NCBI RefSeq assembly: GCF_017948485.1
Contig: NZ_JAFFSX010000026.1
Span: forward strand, 106,064 to 170,063
Length of the DNA stretch: 64,000 nucleotides
Source: Streptomyces sp. GESEQ-35
GTDB taxonomy: Bacteria; Actinomycetota; Actinomycetes; Streptomycetales; Streptomycetaceae
Reading direction: 5' to 3'
Below, in pieces: positions 23,675 to 33,097 of the stretch. The stretch's first letter is position 1. Each line of letters opens with the position of its first letter. The notes beneath the pieces are model-generated. The model ran no database searches and was not told the DNA's origin. It saw only the letters and a program-made list of their open reading frames with translations. A program made the position numbers and the translations under genes.

Positions 23675-23757
23675 GCTCGATCGATCGAAGCCGAGAGTGC
23701 GGGAGCGACCAGCCACGACGAACCCGCAGATGACGCAGCGGCCTTCCAGCGAAGCGC

Positions 23758-26700
23758 CTAGCCCACGCCGACCAGCACCTCCGACTCCGCCTCCCGCTCC
23801 GCCATCCGCCGCAGCGGCCCCTCCACGAGGGCCAGCTCCGCGTACGTGCCCCGCTGGGCCACGCGCCCTTCCTCCAGCACGATCACCTCGTCCACCGTCT
23901 CCAGACCGGCCAGCCGGTGGGTGATGAGCAGCGTCGTACGGCCCTCGGTGGCGGCCAGCAGATCGGCGGTGAGCGCGTCCGCCGTCGACAGGTCCAGATG
24001 CTCGGCGGGCTCGTCGAGCACCAGGACGGGGAAGTCGGCGAGCACCGCGCGGGCCAGCGCGAGCCGCTGGCGCTGGCCGCCGGACAGTCGCGCTCCGTGC
24101 TCGCCGACCAGAGTGTCGAGCCCGTCGGGCAGGCTCTCGGCCCAGTCCAGCAGCCGGGCGCGCTTCAGGGCGTCGCGAAGCTCGTCCTCGGTGGCGTCCT
24201 TCTTGGCGAGCAGCAGGTTCTCCCGGACCGAGCTGTCGAAGAGGTGCGCGTCCTGGGCACACAGCCCGACGAACCGCCGTACGTCATCGCCGTCCAGTGC
24301 GCCTGCATCCACGCCGGCCAGCGTGTACGAGCCCGCATCCGCGTCCAGGAAGCGCAGCAGCACCTGTGCGAGCGTCGTCTTGCCGGATCCGGACGGGCCG
24401 ACCACGGCGATCCGGTGGCCCTCCGCCAGCGTCAGGTCGAGGCCGGCGAGAGCGTCCCGCTCCTGCCCCGCATACCGGGCGGCCAGGCCCTTGACGACGA
24501 CCGGGAACGGCGACGCGGGAGCCTGCCGGGGCCGCTCCGGCTCCCGTACCGGCTCGGGCGCGTCCAGCACGTCGTACACGCGCTCCGCGCTCTTGCGCAC
24601 CCGCTGCCGGAACTGCACGGCGAGCGGCATGCCGAGTACGGCCTCGAAGGCGGCCAGCGGGGTGAGGACGACGACGGCCATCGCAATGCCGCTGAGCCGG
24701 CCGTCGGCGACCGCCTGGGCGCCTGTGAGGGCGGTGGCGGCGACGGTCAGGCCGGAGACCAACGCGGTGAGCCCGTCGCCGAGCGCGGTGGCCGTGGCGG
24801 CGCGCGAGGCGATCCGGGTGAGCGTGCCGTCGGCCCGCCGTGCCTCGGCGGTACGTGCGGGCAGTGCGCCGGCCACGGACAACTCGGCCGTGCCGGTGAG
24901 GAGATCGGCCACACGGGTCGCCAGCACTCCTCGCGCGGGGGCCAGCCTGCGCTCCGCACGCCGGGCGACGGCTCCGGTGAGCAGCGGCACACCGGCACCG
25001 GCCACCAGCAGTCCCACGGCGAGCACGGCGCCGGCCTCGGGCAGCAGCCAGGCCGTGAATCCGACCGAGGCGGCGGACACGACGACGGCGGCACCGGCGG
25101 GCAGCAGCCAGCGCAGCCAGTAGTCCTGTAGCGCGTCCACGTCGGAGACGAGCCGCGACAGCAGGTCACCCCGTCGGGTCCGGCGCAGCCCGGCGGGCGC
25201 CAGCCGCTCCAGCCGCCGGTACACGGCGACCCGCGTATCAGCCAGCATCCGCAGCACGGCGTCGTGCGACACCAGTCGCTCGGCATACCGGAAAACGGCG
25301 CGCCCGATCCCGAAGGCCCGCGTCGCCGTCACAGCCACCATCAGATACAGCACCGGCGGCTGCTGCGAGGCCCGCGAGATGAGCCACCCGGACGTCGCCA
25401 TGAGCCCGACGGCGCTCCCGAGGGCCAGACTCCCCAGCAGCAGGGCAAGGGCGAGACGTCCGCGGTGGGCGCGCGCCATGCCGCGGATGCGGGCGAGCAG
25501 GCCGCCTGCCGTCGTCGAGACCGCCGTTTCCGGCTGGAGTGCGGGGCTGTCCGCCACCGCTTCCGCCATGCGATCGGCCGCCGATCCCTTGGACGTGACC
25601 TCCGGGGGCACGTCCGCGATGGCCTCTTCCAGCCGGACCACCCGATCCGCGACCCCCAGCAACGCCGGCCGATGCACAACCAGCAGCACCGTCCGGCCCA
25701 CCGCCAGTCGGCGGACCGCCTCCACGACCTGGCCCTCGGTCGCCCCGTCCAAAGCGGCCGTCGGCTCGTCGAGCAACAGCACGGGCCGGTCCGCGAGGAA
25801 GGCCCGGGCGAGCGCGAGCCGTTGCCGCTGCCCTGCGGACAGTCCGGCCCCGTCCTCGCCGAGCACGGTGTCGACGCCCTGCGACAGCGCGTCCACGAAC
25901 TCCAGCGCCCCCGCGTCCCGGAGCGCCTGTCGTACGTCGGTGTCGTCCGCGTCGGGACGCGCGAGGCGTACGTTCTCCGCGATCGTCCCGGCGTACAGAT
26001 GGGGCCGCTGCGGCACCCAGGCGATCCGCGACCGCCACTGCTCCAGATCGACCTCGGTGAGATCGACTCCCCCGAGCAACACGCGTCCCTCGGCGGGTTG
26101 CACGAACCCCAGCAGGGCGTGCAGCAGCGTCGACTTGCCCGCGCCGCTCGGCCCGACGAGTGCGACCGTCTCCCCGGGTTCGACGGCGAACGACACCTCG
26201 GACACCGCGTCCGCGGACCGCCCTGGGTACCGGACCGTGACGCCTTCGAAGCGAAGCGCCCCGGCCGGCACGGCAGCGGTTCCCGATGCCGGCACCGGCG
26301 TCTGAAGCACCGCAAAGATCTCCTCGGCAGCCGAAAGCCCCTCAGCCGCCGCGTGATACTGCGCTCCCACCTGCCGTAGCGGCAGGTACGCCTCAGGCGC
26401 GAGCACAAGGATGACCAGGCCGATGTAGAGGTCCATCTCGCCATGGACGAGCCGCATGCCGATGGTCACCGCTACCAGGGCGACCGAGATCGTGGCGAGC
26501 AACTCCAGTGCGAAGGAGGAGAGGAAGGCGATCCGCAGGGTGCGCATGGTCGCCTGCCGGTACTCGTCGGTGATGCGCCGGATCGAGTCGGCCTGCGCCT
26601 TGGCCCGACCGAAGACCTTCAGGGTGGGCAGCCCCGCGACGACATCCAGGAAGTGCCCGGACAGCCGGGACAGCAGCCGCCACTGACGGTCCATCCGGGA

Positions 26701-27249
26701 CTGCGTGGCCCATCCGATCAGCACCATGAAGATCGGGATGAGGGGCAGGGTGCCGACGATGATCGCGGCAGAGACCCAGTCCTCGGTCACGATCCGGGCC
26801 AGCACCGCCACCGGAACGACGACCGCCAATCCCAACTGCGGGAGATAGCGCGAGAAGTAGTCGTCGAGGGCATCGACTCCGCGCGTGGCAAGGGCCACCA
26901 GCGATCCGGTCCGCTGCCCGCTCAGCCAGCCCGGTCCGAGCGACCCGGCCCGCTCCAGCAACCGTCCGCGCAGCTCCGACTTCACCGCGGCACTGGCCCG
27001 GTGGGCGGCGAGCTCGGTGAGCCAGGCGACCGTGGCGCGCCCGACCGCCACAGCCACCAACAGCAGCAGGGGAGTGCCGAGTTCACCGACCGACAGCCCG
27101 TGCTGGAACGCACCGACCACCACCTCGGCGATGAGCATCGCCTGCGCGATGACCAGCGCCGCTCCGACAGCGCCGAGGCCGACGACGGCCAACAGGAAGA
27201 GCCGGGTGGCGCGGGCGTACCGGAGCAGTCGCGGGTCGATCGGTTTCAC
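23758..27249 (-). CDS. cydDC: CydDC fusion: heterodimeric-type ABC exporter for cytochrome bd assembly
   Basis: 1163 residues from the GTG at 27249 (a GTG at 27258 is also possible), with GAGGG upstream. The two halves that are separate CydD and CydC in E. coli are joined. The first half has six membrane helices, then Walker A GPSGAGKST and signature LSAGQRQRLALARAF. The second half has six helices, Walker A GPSGSGKTT and signature LSGGQRQRLALARAV. The complex exports thiols (cysteine/glutathione in E. coli) and is needed to mature cytochrome bd. Gene order cydA-cydB-cydDC supports the call. The start region lies inside a parS-like site. Confidence 0.95.
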   Translation of the reverse strand: MKPIDPRLLRYARATRLFLLAVVGLGAVGAALVIAQAMLIAEVVVGAFQHGLSVGELGTPLLLLVAVAVGRATVAWLTELAAHRASAAVKSELRGRLLERAGSLGPGWLSGQRTGSLVALATRGVDALDDYFSRYLPQLGLAVVVPVAVLARIVTEDWVSAAIIVGTLPLIPIFMVLIGWATQSRMDRQWRLLSRLSGHFLDVVAGLPTLKVFGRAKAQADSIRRITDEYRQATMRTLRIAFLSSFALELLATISVALVAVTIGMRLVHGEMDLYIGLVILVLAPEAYLPLRQVGAQYHAAAEGLSAAEEIFAVLQTPVPASGTAAVPAGALRFEGVTVRYPGRSADAVSEVSFAVEPGETVALVGPSGAGKSTLLHALLGFVQPAEGRVLLGGVDLTEVDLEQWRSRIAWVPQRPHLYAGTIAENVRLARPDADDTDVRQALRDAGALEFVDALSQGVDTVLGEDGAGLSAGQRQRLALARAFLADRPVLLLDEPTAALDGATEGQVVEAVRRLAVGRTVLLVVHRPALLGVADRVVRLEEAIADVPPEVTSKGSAADRMAEAVADSPALQPETAVSTTAGGLLARIRGMARAHRGRLALALLLGSLALGSAVGLMATSGWLISRASQQPPVLYLMVAVTATRAFGIGRAVFRYAERLVSHDAVLRMLADTRVAVYRRLERLAPAGLRRTRRGDLLSRLVSDVDALQDYWLRWLLPAGAAVVVSAASVGFTAWLLPEAGAVLAVGLLVAGAGVPLLTGAVARRAERRLAPARGVLATRVADLLTGTAELSVAGALPARTAEARRADGTLTRIASRAATATALGDGLTALVSGLTVAATALTGAQAVADGRLSGIAMAVVVLTPLAAFEAVLGMPLAVQFRQRVRKSAERVYDVLDAPEPVREPERPRQAPASPFPVVVKGLAARYAGQERDALAGLDLTLAEGHRIAVVGPSGSGKTTLAQVLLRFLDADAGSYTLAGVDAGALDGDDVRRFVGLCAQDAHLFDSSVRENLLLAKKDATEDELRDALKRARLLDWAESLPDGLDTLVGEHGARLSGGQRQRLALARAVLADFPVLVLDEPAEHLDLSTADALTADLLAATEGRTTLLITHRLAGLETVDEVIVLEEGRVAQRGTYAELALVEGPLRRMAEREAESEVLVGVG

Positions 27250-27257
27250 GTGAAACA
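27242..27257. promoter_or_regulatory. parS-like ParB site at the start of cydDC
   Basis: GGTTTCACGTGAAACA differs from the parS consensus TGTTTCACGTGAAACA at the first base only. It overlaps the start codon of cydDC, so ParB binding here could in principle affect its translation start or transcription. Confidence 0.75.
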
Positions 27258-27281
27258 CACCCTCTTCTCAAGAGGCCTCAT

Positions 27282-27309
27282 GGGGCATGTTTCACGTGAA
27301 ACATGCCCC
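27282..27309. promoter_or_regulatory. Perfect parS inside a 28-bp palindrome between cydB and cydDC
   Basis: The consensus parS at 27288-27303 is extended on both sides to a perfect 28-bp palindrome (GGGGCA at the left, TGCCCC at the right). It is 31 bp from the neighbouring parS-like site (start to start 46 bp). The RNA would fold to a stable hairpin just after cydB, so it could also act as a partial terminator. Confidence 0.85.
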
Positions 27310-27318
27310 AATTCGGAC

Positions 27319-28338
27319 TCAGTGTGATGCTCCGGCGGCAGCGTCGGCGGCAATGTGCTGCGTACCGATCCGCTTGCGGAACACCCAGTACGTCCAGGAC
27401 TGGTAGAGCAGCACGATCGGCGTGGCGATCGCCGCACACCAGGTCATGATCTTCAGGGTGTACGGACTCGACGAGGCGTTGGTGACCGTGAGACTCCAGT
27501 CCTCATTGAGCGAGGACGGCATGACGTTCGGGAAGAGCGACAGGAAGAGCATGGCCACGGTGGCCACGATCGTGATGCCGGACAGAGCGAACGACCAGCC
27601 CTCGCGCCCCGCCTGATTCGCCGCCAGCGCCGCGACCAGCGAGGCGACCGCCACGATCAGGGCGACCAGGCTCTGGCCGTCACCGCTGTCGACCTGGGTC
27701 CAGAGGAGGAAGATCAACGCCAACACGGCGGTGACGAGGCCGACTTGAAGCGCCAGCTTCCGCGCCCGTACCCGGATGTCCCCGACGGTTTTGAGTGCCG
27801 TGAACACCGCGCCATGGAAGGTGAACAGCGTCAGGGTGACCAGGCCGCCAAGGACCGCGTACGGGTTGAGCAGGTCCCAGAGGTTGCCGACGTAGTCGAA
27901 GTTCTGGTCGATCTTCACCCCCCGCACGATGTTGCCGAAGGCCACACCCCACAGGAACGCCGGGATCAGCGAGGTCCAGAAGATCGCGGTCTCCCAGTTG
28001 CGCTGCCAGTTCTCCTCGGGCCGCTTCGCCCGGTACTCGAAGGCGACGCCCCGCACGATCAGGCAGACCAGGATGAGCAGCAGCGGCAGATAGAAGCCGG
28101 AGAAGAGAGTGGCGTACCACTCGGGGAAGGCGGCGAAGGTCGCGCCGCCCGCCGTGAGCAGCCACACCTCGTTGCCGTCCCAGACGGGTCCGATGGTGTT
28201 GATCAGCACCCGTCGCTCGGGCCGGTCACGTGCGAGCAGTTTGGTGAGGATGCCGACCCCGAAGTCGAAGCCTTCCAGGAAGAAGTAGCCGGTCCACAGG
28301 ACGGCGATGAGGACGAACCAGACGTCGTGAAGTTCCAT
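27319..28338 (-). CDS. cydB: Cytochrome bd ubiquinol oxidase subunit II
   Basis: 339 residues from the ATG at 28338, with GGGAG upstream, 20 bp after cydA. Eight to nine hydrophobic helices; the N-terminus MELHDVWFVLIAVLWTGYFFLEGFDFGVGIL is the standard CydB start, and DGNEVWLLTAGGATFAAFPEWYATLFSGFYLPL is the most conserved block. CydB pairs with CydA in the membrane to form a high-affinity quinol oxidase used when oxygen is low. Transcription is expected from the Rex-controlled promoter upstream of cydA. Confidence 0.97.
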   Translation of the reverse strand: MELHDVWFVLIAVLWTGYFFLEGFDFGVGILTKLLARDRPERRVLINTIGPVWDGNEVWLLTAGGATFAAFPEWYATLFSGFYLPLLLILVCLIVRGVAFEYRAKRPEENWQRNWETAIFWTSLIPAFLWGVAFGNIVRGVKIDQNFDYVGNLWDLLNPYAVLGGLVTLTLFTFHGAVFTALKTVGDIRVRARKLALQVGLVTAVLALIFLLWTQVDSGDGQSLVALIVAVASLVAALAANQAGREGWSFALSGITIVATVAMLFLSLFPNVMPSSLNEDWSLTVTNASSSPYTLKIMTWCAAIATPIVLLYQSWTYWVFRKRIGTQHIAADAAAGASH

Positions 28339-28358
28339 GACTGTGCAGCTCCCTCGGC

Positions 28359-29867
28359 CTAGTACGAGAAGGCCATCGGCTTGTCGGCGTCACGGGAGTC
28401 GCCGCCGATCTTCGTGGGCGGGTTCAGGTCGGCCTCGGTGAGCTCGGGCGGGCCGGCCTTGACGTACTTCGCGAGCAGCTTGACCTCGATGACGGCGAGG
28501 ACGGCATAGAGCGAGGTGAAGACGATCATCGACGTGAGGATCTCGCCCTGGGAGACGCTGGGGGAGACCGCGTCACGGGTCTGCAGGACGCCGTAGACGA
28601 CCCACGGCTGACGGCCCATCTCGGTGAAGATCCAGCCCCAGGAGTTGGCGATCAGCGGGAAGGCCAGGGTCCAGATGGCGATGCGCCAGTACCACTTGGT
28701 GAGCGTCGAGCCGAGTGGCTTCTTCCAGAACAGGACGAGCTGTGGCACCTCGTCATCACCGACCCGCAGATGCTGTGGCAGCAGGAACTTCTTGCGGGTC
28801 AGCCAGAGTCCGGCCAGGCCGATGGCGAAGGAGGTCATGCCGAACCCGATCATCCAGCGGAAGCCCCAGTAGGCGACCGGGATGTTGGGCCGGTAGTCGC
28901 CGGGCCCGAACTGCTCCTGCTCGGCCTTCTGGACGTCGTTGATGCCGGGGACGTACGAGGTGAAGTCGTCCTTGGCCAGGAAGGACAGCAGGCCCGGAAT
29001 TTCTATGGCGACCTTGTTGTGGCCCTTTTCCACATCGCCGTAGGCGAAGACCGAGAACGGCGCCGGCGCCTCGCCGTCCCACAGCGCCTCGGCGGCGGCC
29101 ATCTTCATCGGCTGCTGCTCGTACATGATCTTGCCGAGTGTGTCGCCGCTGACCGCGGTGAGCAGGCCGCCGATGGCGACGGTGACCAGGCCGAGCCGGA
29201 GCGAGGTCTTCATCTCGCGGATGTGCTTCTTGCGGAGCAGATGGAAGGCGGAGATGCCGACCATGAAGGCACCGCCGGTGAGGAAGGCGGCGGACAGCGT
29301 GTGGAAGGCCTGGGCGAGCGCGGTGTTCTGGGTGAGAACCAGCCAGAAGTCGGTGAGTTCGGCCCGCCCCTTCGCCTCGTTGATCTTGTAGCCGACGGGG
29401 TGCTGCATCCAGGAGTTGGCCGCGAGGATGAAGTACGCCGACAGGATCGTGCCGATCGAGACCATCCACATACAGGCAAGGTGGATCTTCTTGGGCAGCT
29501 TGTCCCAGCCGAAGATCCACAGGCCGATGAAGGTCGACTCGAAGAAGAACGCGATCAGGGCCTCGAAGGCGAGCGGGGCGCCGAAGATGTCACCGACGAA
29601 GCGCGAGTAGTCGGACCAGTTCATGCCGAACTGGAACTCCTGCACGATGCCGGTGACCACACCCATCGCAATGTTGATCAGGAAGAGCTTGCCCCAGAAC
29701 TTGGTCGCCCTGAGGTACTTCTCCTTCTCCGTGCGCACCCAGGCGGTCTGCAGTCCGGCCGTGAGGGCGGCCAGCGAGATCGTCAGGGGGACGAACAGGA
29801 AGTGGTAGACGGTGGTGATGCCGAACTGCCATCGCGCCAAAGTCTCCGGCGCCAGAGCCAGGTCCAC
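28359..29867 (-). CDS. cydA: Cytochrome bd ubiquinol oxidase subunit I
   Basis: 502 residues from a GTG at 29867 after AAGGAG. The N-terminal LARWQFGITTVYHFLFVPLTISLA holds the haem b595/d ligand histidine. The quinol-binding Q-loop is short (Q-short type), and GRQPWVVYGVLQTRDAVSP is the conserved C-terminal block. CydA carries the haems and the quinol site of the bd oxidase, which reduces oxygen to water in the cytoplasmic membrane. First gene of cydA-cydB-cydDC. A Rex operator lies 85 bp upstream. Confidence 0.97.
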   Translation of the reverse strand: MDLALAPETLARWQFGITTVYHFLFVPLTISLAALTAGLQTAWVRTEKEKYLRATKFWGKLFLINIAMGVVTGIVQEFQFGMNWSDYSRFVGDIFGAPLAFEALIAFFFESTFIGLWIFGWDKLPKKIHLACMWMVSIGTILSAYFILAANSWMQHPVGYKINEAKGRAELTDFWLVLTQNTALAQAFHTLSAAFLTGGAFMVGISAFHLLRKKHIREMKTSLRLGLVTVAIGGLLTAVSGDTLGKIMYEQQPMKMAAAEALWDGEAPAPFSVFAYGDVEKGHNKVAIEIPGLLSFLAKDDFTSYVPGINDVQKAEQEQFGPGDYRPNIPVAYWGFRWMIGFGMTSFAIGLAGLWLTRKKFLLPQHLRVGDDEVPQLVLFWKKPLGSTLTKWYWRIAIWTLAFPLIANSWGWIFTEMGRQPWVVYGVLQTRDAVSPSVSQGEILTSMIVFTSLYAVLAVIEVKLLAKYVKAGPPELTEADLNPPTKIGGDSRDADKPMAFSY

Positions 29868-29951
29868 GTCGTCAGTCTCCTTACGTCGCCGTGGTCACAG
29901 CGGCAGTTTGCCCCTCTTGTTCCGTACATCTGGGGAGCAACTGGGACACGT

Positions 29952-29969
29952 TTGTGAACGCGTTCACAT
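29952..29969. promoter_or_regulatory. Rex operator (ROP) of the cyd operon
   Basis: TTGTGAACGCGTTCACAT matches the Rex consensus TTGTGAANNNNTTCACAA except for the last base. Rex senses the NADH/NAD+ ratio and is known to repress cydABCD in S. coelicolor until oxygen is limiting. Position relative to cydA fits. Confidence 0.9.
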
Positions 29970-30121
29970 TCACAAGCAATTATGACCTACTGGTTTTCGA
30001 CGCCCGCACGGGGGTCCCCCTTTCCGTCATCGCCCTGGCGGATGTCAACCCCTTGGCAAGCACTTCAACATCTCGTTGAACTCGTCGCATGCGGGAGGCG
30101 CTGCTTCGACACCGGTGTCTG

Positions 30122-30137
30122 TGTTCCACGTGAAACA
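30122..30137. promoter_or_regulatory. parS-like site upstream of cydA
   Basis: TGTTCCACGTGAAACA, one mismatch from the parS consensus, in intergenic DNA. Confidence 0.75.
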
Positions 30138-30338
30138 TCCGCCCAGCAGGTCGTCGCCCCCCGGCGCGGTCGCTTGCCGGACCCTGTCGCCCGTGCCGGA
30201 CGGTGACACCGTACGTGTGGAACTGGCCGACGAATAGCAGTCGTTGGCCCCCTCGTTTGCCCCACCCACTCGCCTCACGCTTGGATGGCGCCGGTCAAGG
30301 CGAGGCCGATCGAGCCTCGAACGAGGGGGTCCGAGGGC

Positions 30339-31571
30339 ATGCTCGATCGGCGGTTCAGGTGGCTCTGGGCGTCATACGCCGTCAGCACCTTCGGCACCTT
30401 TTTCGCCTTGGACGCGTTCCGTCTGATCGCGATCCTCGTCCTGGACGCTGGTCCGACGCAGGTGGCGTTGCTGGCCGCCGCGGGGCTGGCCGTGGGGGCG
30501 GTCGTGGCGGTGCCGCTCGGTCCCTGGGTGGAGTTCCGCCGCAAACGGCCGGTGATGATCGCGATGGACCTGGTGCGGTTCACGGCGCTGCTGACCATCC
30601 CCGCCGCCTATGCGCTCGGCCTGCTCTCCTTCGCCCAGCTCGTGGTGGTGTCGGTCGTCGTCGCCGCGGCCGACATCACCTTCATCGCGGCGAGCGGGGC
30701 CTTCCTGAAGAGCCTCGTACAGCCGCAGGACCTGCTCGTCGCGAACGGCCGTTTCGAGTCCACGACCTGGACCGCCACCATGCTCGGACCACCGCTCGGC
30801 GGGGCCGCGATCGGCCTGTTCGGCCCGGTCACGACCGTGACGGCCGACGCGCTGAGCTACTTGCTCTCCGCGTTGGGAATCCGCGCCGTGGGCGGCAAGG
30901 AACCCCGCCCGGTACGCGACGAGGGACCGCGGCTGCGCGCAGCCGACCTGCTCGACGGCTGGCGCTACATCCTCGGCCACCCGACGCTGCGCCCGCTGTT
31001 CTTCAACTCGCTCCTGGTCAACGGCCTGATCATGGCGCCGGCGCCGCTGCTCGCCGTCCTCATGCTCGGTCCGCTCGGTTTCGCCCCCTGGCAGTACGCC
31101 CTCGCCTTCGCGGTGCCGTGCACCGGCGGCCTGATCGGCTCACGGCTGGCCCGACCGCTGGCCGCCCGGTTCGGCCGGCACCGGACGCTGCTCACCGCCG
31201 GGGTGCTGCGCGCCTGCTGGCCGATCGGGCTGGCCTTCGTCGGCCCCGGCACGGCCGGGCTCGTCCTCGTCATGGTCGTCGAATTCGGGCTGATCATCTG
31301 CATCGGCGTGTTCAACCCGGTACTCGCCACCTACCGGCTGGAACACACCCCCAAGGAACGCGTCGCCCGCACCCTGTCGGCGTGGTCGATCACCGCCAAG
31401 GCCACCACCGCGGCCATGACCGCCGTATGGGGCCTGCTGGCCGGCCTCACCGACACGCGCACCGCGATCGCCATCGCCGGTGTCCTGCTGCTGGCCACCC
31501 CGCTCCTGCTCCCACGACGCGACCACGCGCCGCAGCTCGAGCCGGGCGAGGCGGCCAACAACCCTGTCTGA
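30339..31571 (+). CDS. MFS transporter
   Basis: 410 residues from the ATG at 30339 (GAGGGGG about nine bases before); an ATG at 30285 is possible but has no site. Twelve membrane helices are predictable. The first is FRWLWASYAVSTFGTFFALDAFRLIAILVL, and the loop between helices 2 and 3 has EFRRKRPVMIAMD in place of the classic motif A. It resembles MFS proteins of the MdfA/enterobactin-exporter (MFS_3) type, which export drugs or siderophores. It ends 5 bp before the convergent aminotransferase gene. Substrate unknown. Confidence 0.85.
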   Translation: MLDRRFRWLWASYAVSTFGTFFALDAFRLIAILVLDAGPTQVALLAAAGLAVGAVVAVPLGPWVEFRRKRPVMIAMDLVRFTALLTIPAAYALGLLSFAQLVVVSVVVAAADITFIAASGAFLKSLVQPQDLLVANGRFESTTWTATMLGPPLGGAAIGLFGPVTTVTADALSYLLSALGIRAVGGKEPRPVRDEGPRLRAADLLDGWRYILGHPTLRPLFFNSLLVNGLIMAPAPLLAVLMLGPLGFAPWQYALAFAVPCTGGLIGSRLARPLAARFGRHRTLLTAGVLRACWPIGLAFVGPGTAGLVLVMVVEFGLIICIGVFNPVLATYRLEHTPKERVARTLSAWSITAKATTAAMTAVWGLLAGLTDTRTAIAIAGVLLLATPLLLPRRDHAPQLEPGEAANNPV

Positions 31572-31576
31572 CACGC

Positions 31577-32656
31577 CTACAACTCCTTACGGAACGCTTC
31601 GGCCACCTTCAGGAAGATGTCGTTCCCCTCGGTCTCCCCGACGGTCACCCGCACGCCCTCACCCGGGAACGGCCGGACGACCACGCCCGCCTGCTCGCAC
31701 GCCGCGGCGAACTCGACCGTGCGCTCCCCCAGCCGCAGCCACACGAAGTTGGCCTGGGTCTCAGGCACCGTCCAGCCCTGGGCACGCAGCCCGTCGACCA
31801 CACGCGTGCGCTCGCACACCAGTGAGCCGACCCGGCCGAGCAGTTCGTCCTCGGCCTGCAACGAGGCGATCGCCGCTTCCTGCGCGATCTGGCTCACGCC
31901 GAACGGCACCGCCGTCTTGCGCAGCGCCGCCGCCACCGGCTCATGGGCGATCGCGAATCCGACGCGCAGTCCGGCCAGTCCGTACGCCTTCGAGAACGTC
32001 CGCAGCACACAGACGTTCGGCCGGTCGCGGTACAGCGCCACGCCGTCCGGCACCTCGGCGTCACGGATGAACTCCCGGTACGCCTCGTCCAGCACCACCA
32101 GCACATCGCCCGGCACCCGGTCGAGGAAGCGCTCCAACTCGGTCCGTCGTACGACCGTGCCCGTCGGGTTGTTGGGGTTGCAGACGAAGATCAGCCGGGT
32201 CCGGTCGGTGATCGCGTCCGCCATCGCGTCAAGGTCGTGCACATCGCCCGGCGTCAGCGGCACCTGCACCGAGGTGGCACCGCTGATCTGGGCGATGATC
32301 GGGTACGCCTCGAAGGACCGCCAGGCGTAGATCACCTCGTCGCCGGGGCCGGCGGTGGACTGGATCAGCTGCTGGGCGACGCCGACCGAGCCGGTGCCGG
32401 TGGCCAGATGGGTCACGGGGACGGCGAACCGTTCGGACAGCTCGTTCATCAGGCCCGTGCAGGCCATGTCCGGGTAGCGGTTGAACGACGAGGCAGCGGC
32501 CGTCACGCTCTCCATCACGCCGGGCAGCGGCGGATAGGGGTTCTCATTGGAGGACAGCTTGTACGCCACCGGACCGCCGGCGGCAGCGGGCCGCCCCGGC
32601 TTGTAGGTGGGGATACCCTCCAGCTCGGCGCGCAGCTTGGGGCTGGTCTCGCTCAC
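31577..32656 (-). CDS. HisC-type pyridoxal-phosphate aminotransferase
   Basis: 359 residues from a GTG at 32656 with a strong GAGGAGG. Fold-type I aminotransferase: N-terminal KLSSNENPYPPLPGV, cofactor-binding NPNNPTGTVV, DEAYREF, and the Schiff-base lysine in TFSKAYGLAGLRVGF. These fit the histidinol-phosphate/aromatic aminotransferase branch. It stands alone rather than in a his operon, so it is more likely an aromatic-amino-acid aminotransferase or a second HisC (hisC2/pat type) than the main histidine enzyme. Confidence 0.88.
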   Translation of the reverse strand: MSETSPKLRAELEGIPTYKPGRPAAAGGPVAYKLSSNENPYPPLPGVMESVTAAASSFNRYPDMACTGLMNELSERFAVPVTHLATGTGSVGVAQQLIQSTAGPGDEVIYAWRSFEAYPIIAQISGATSVQVPLTPGDVHDLDAMADAITDRTRLIFVCNPNNPTGTVVRRTELERFLDRVPGDVLVVLDEAYREFIRDAEVPDGVALYRDRPNVCVLRTFSKAYGLAGLRVGFAIAHEPVAAALRKTAVPFGVSQIAQEAAIASLQAEDELLGRVGSLVCERTRVVDGLRAQGWTVPETQANFVWLRLGERTVEFAAACEQAGVVVRPFPGEGVRVTVGETEGNDIFLKVAEAFRKEL

Positions 32657-33097
32657 CGCAGTCCTCCTCGCGACCACCGGCGGACCCTGACCGGCGCCGG
32701 TTTCCAATGCTTCTCACCTTATGAGGATTCGGCGCTGCTGCGTATGGGGCGGCGGCCACCTCGTGCGCCCGGGAGCGACGGATCCCACTCGCCCCACTGA
32801 CATCAGGGGCATCGCCGTACGAAGGTGTGCGAATTGTGGGGCGCGCTCACATATATCTATGCGCCGGTGGCTCGCGCCGTAGCGCGCATCACCCGTGAAG
32901 GTGAGTTGAGACCTCTTCGAAACATCGGCGACTTGGCAGGTGTGCACACGCCGACAAGTTACGTGTTGGTGTGGAAGCGCCCAACTCCCTTACTTTCCAA
33001 GGGAATTGACGGTCTGTGACCTTGCAGAAACGTGCCTGTCAACGGGTGCATATGCGTCCGCACTACCCCACCACATGAGCCCTACTATCGGCTCGCC
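32657..33097. other. Divergent promoter region between hisC-like and lacI-type genes
   Basis: No gene in 441 bp. A roughly dyad sequence at 32932-32958 has arms CTTG and CAAG around a GTGCAC core and may be a LacI-family operator for the regulator gene downstream. It is imperfect (core and arms are off by one base). An AT-rich patch (CATATATCTATG, near 32850) may hold a promoter. Confidence 0.4.

Larger units (their letters stand above)
29868..30338. promoter_or_regulatory. cydA promoter region, with Rex operator and a parS-like site
   Basis: No gene in 471 bp. It holds the Rex operator (29952-29969), a parS-like site (30122-30137) and an AT-rich patch near 29965-30000. Frames on both strands lack protein features. 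Confidence 0.7.

Noticed and set aside
27345..30000. Long plus-strand frames opposite cydB and cydA
   Set aside because: Antisense of conserved membrane proteins; not genes.
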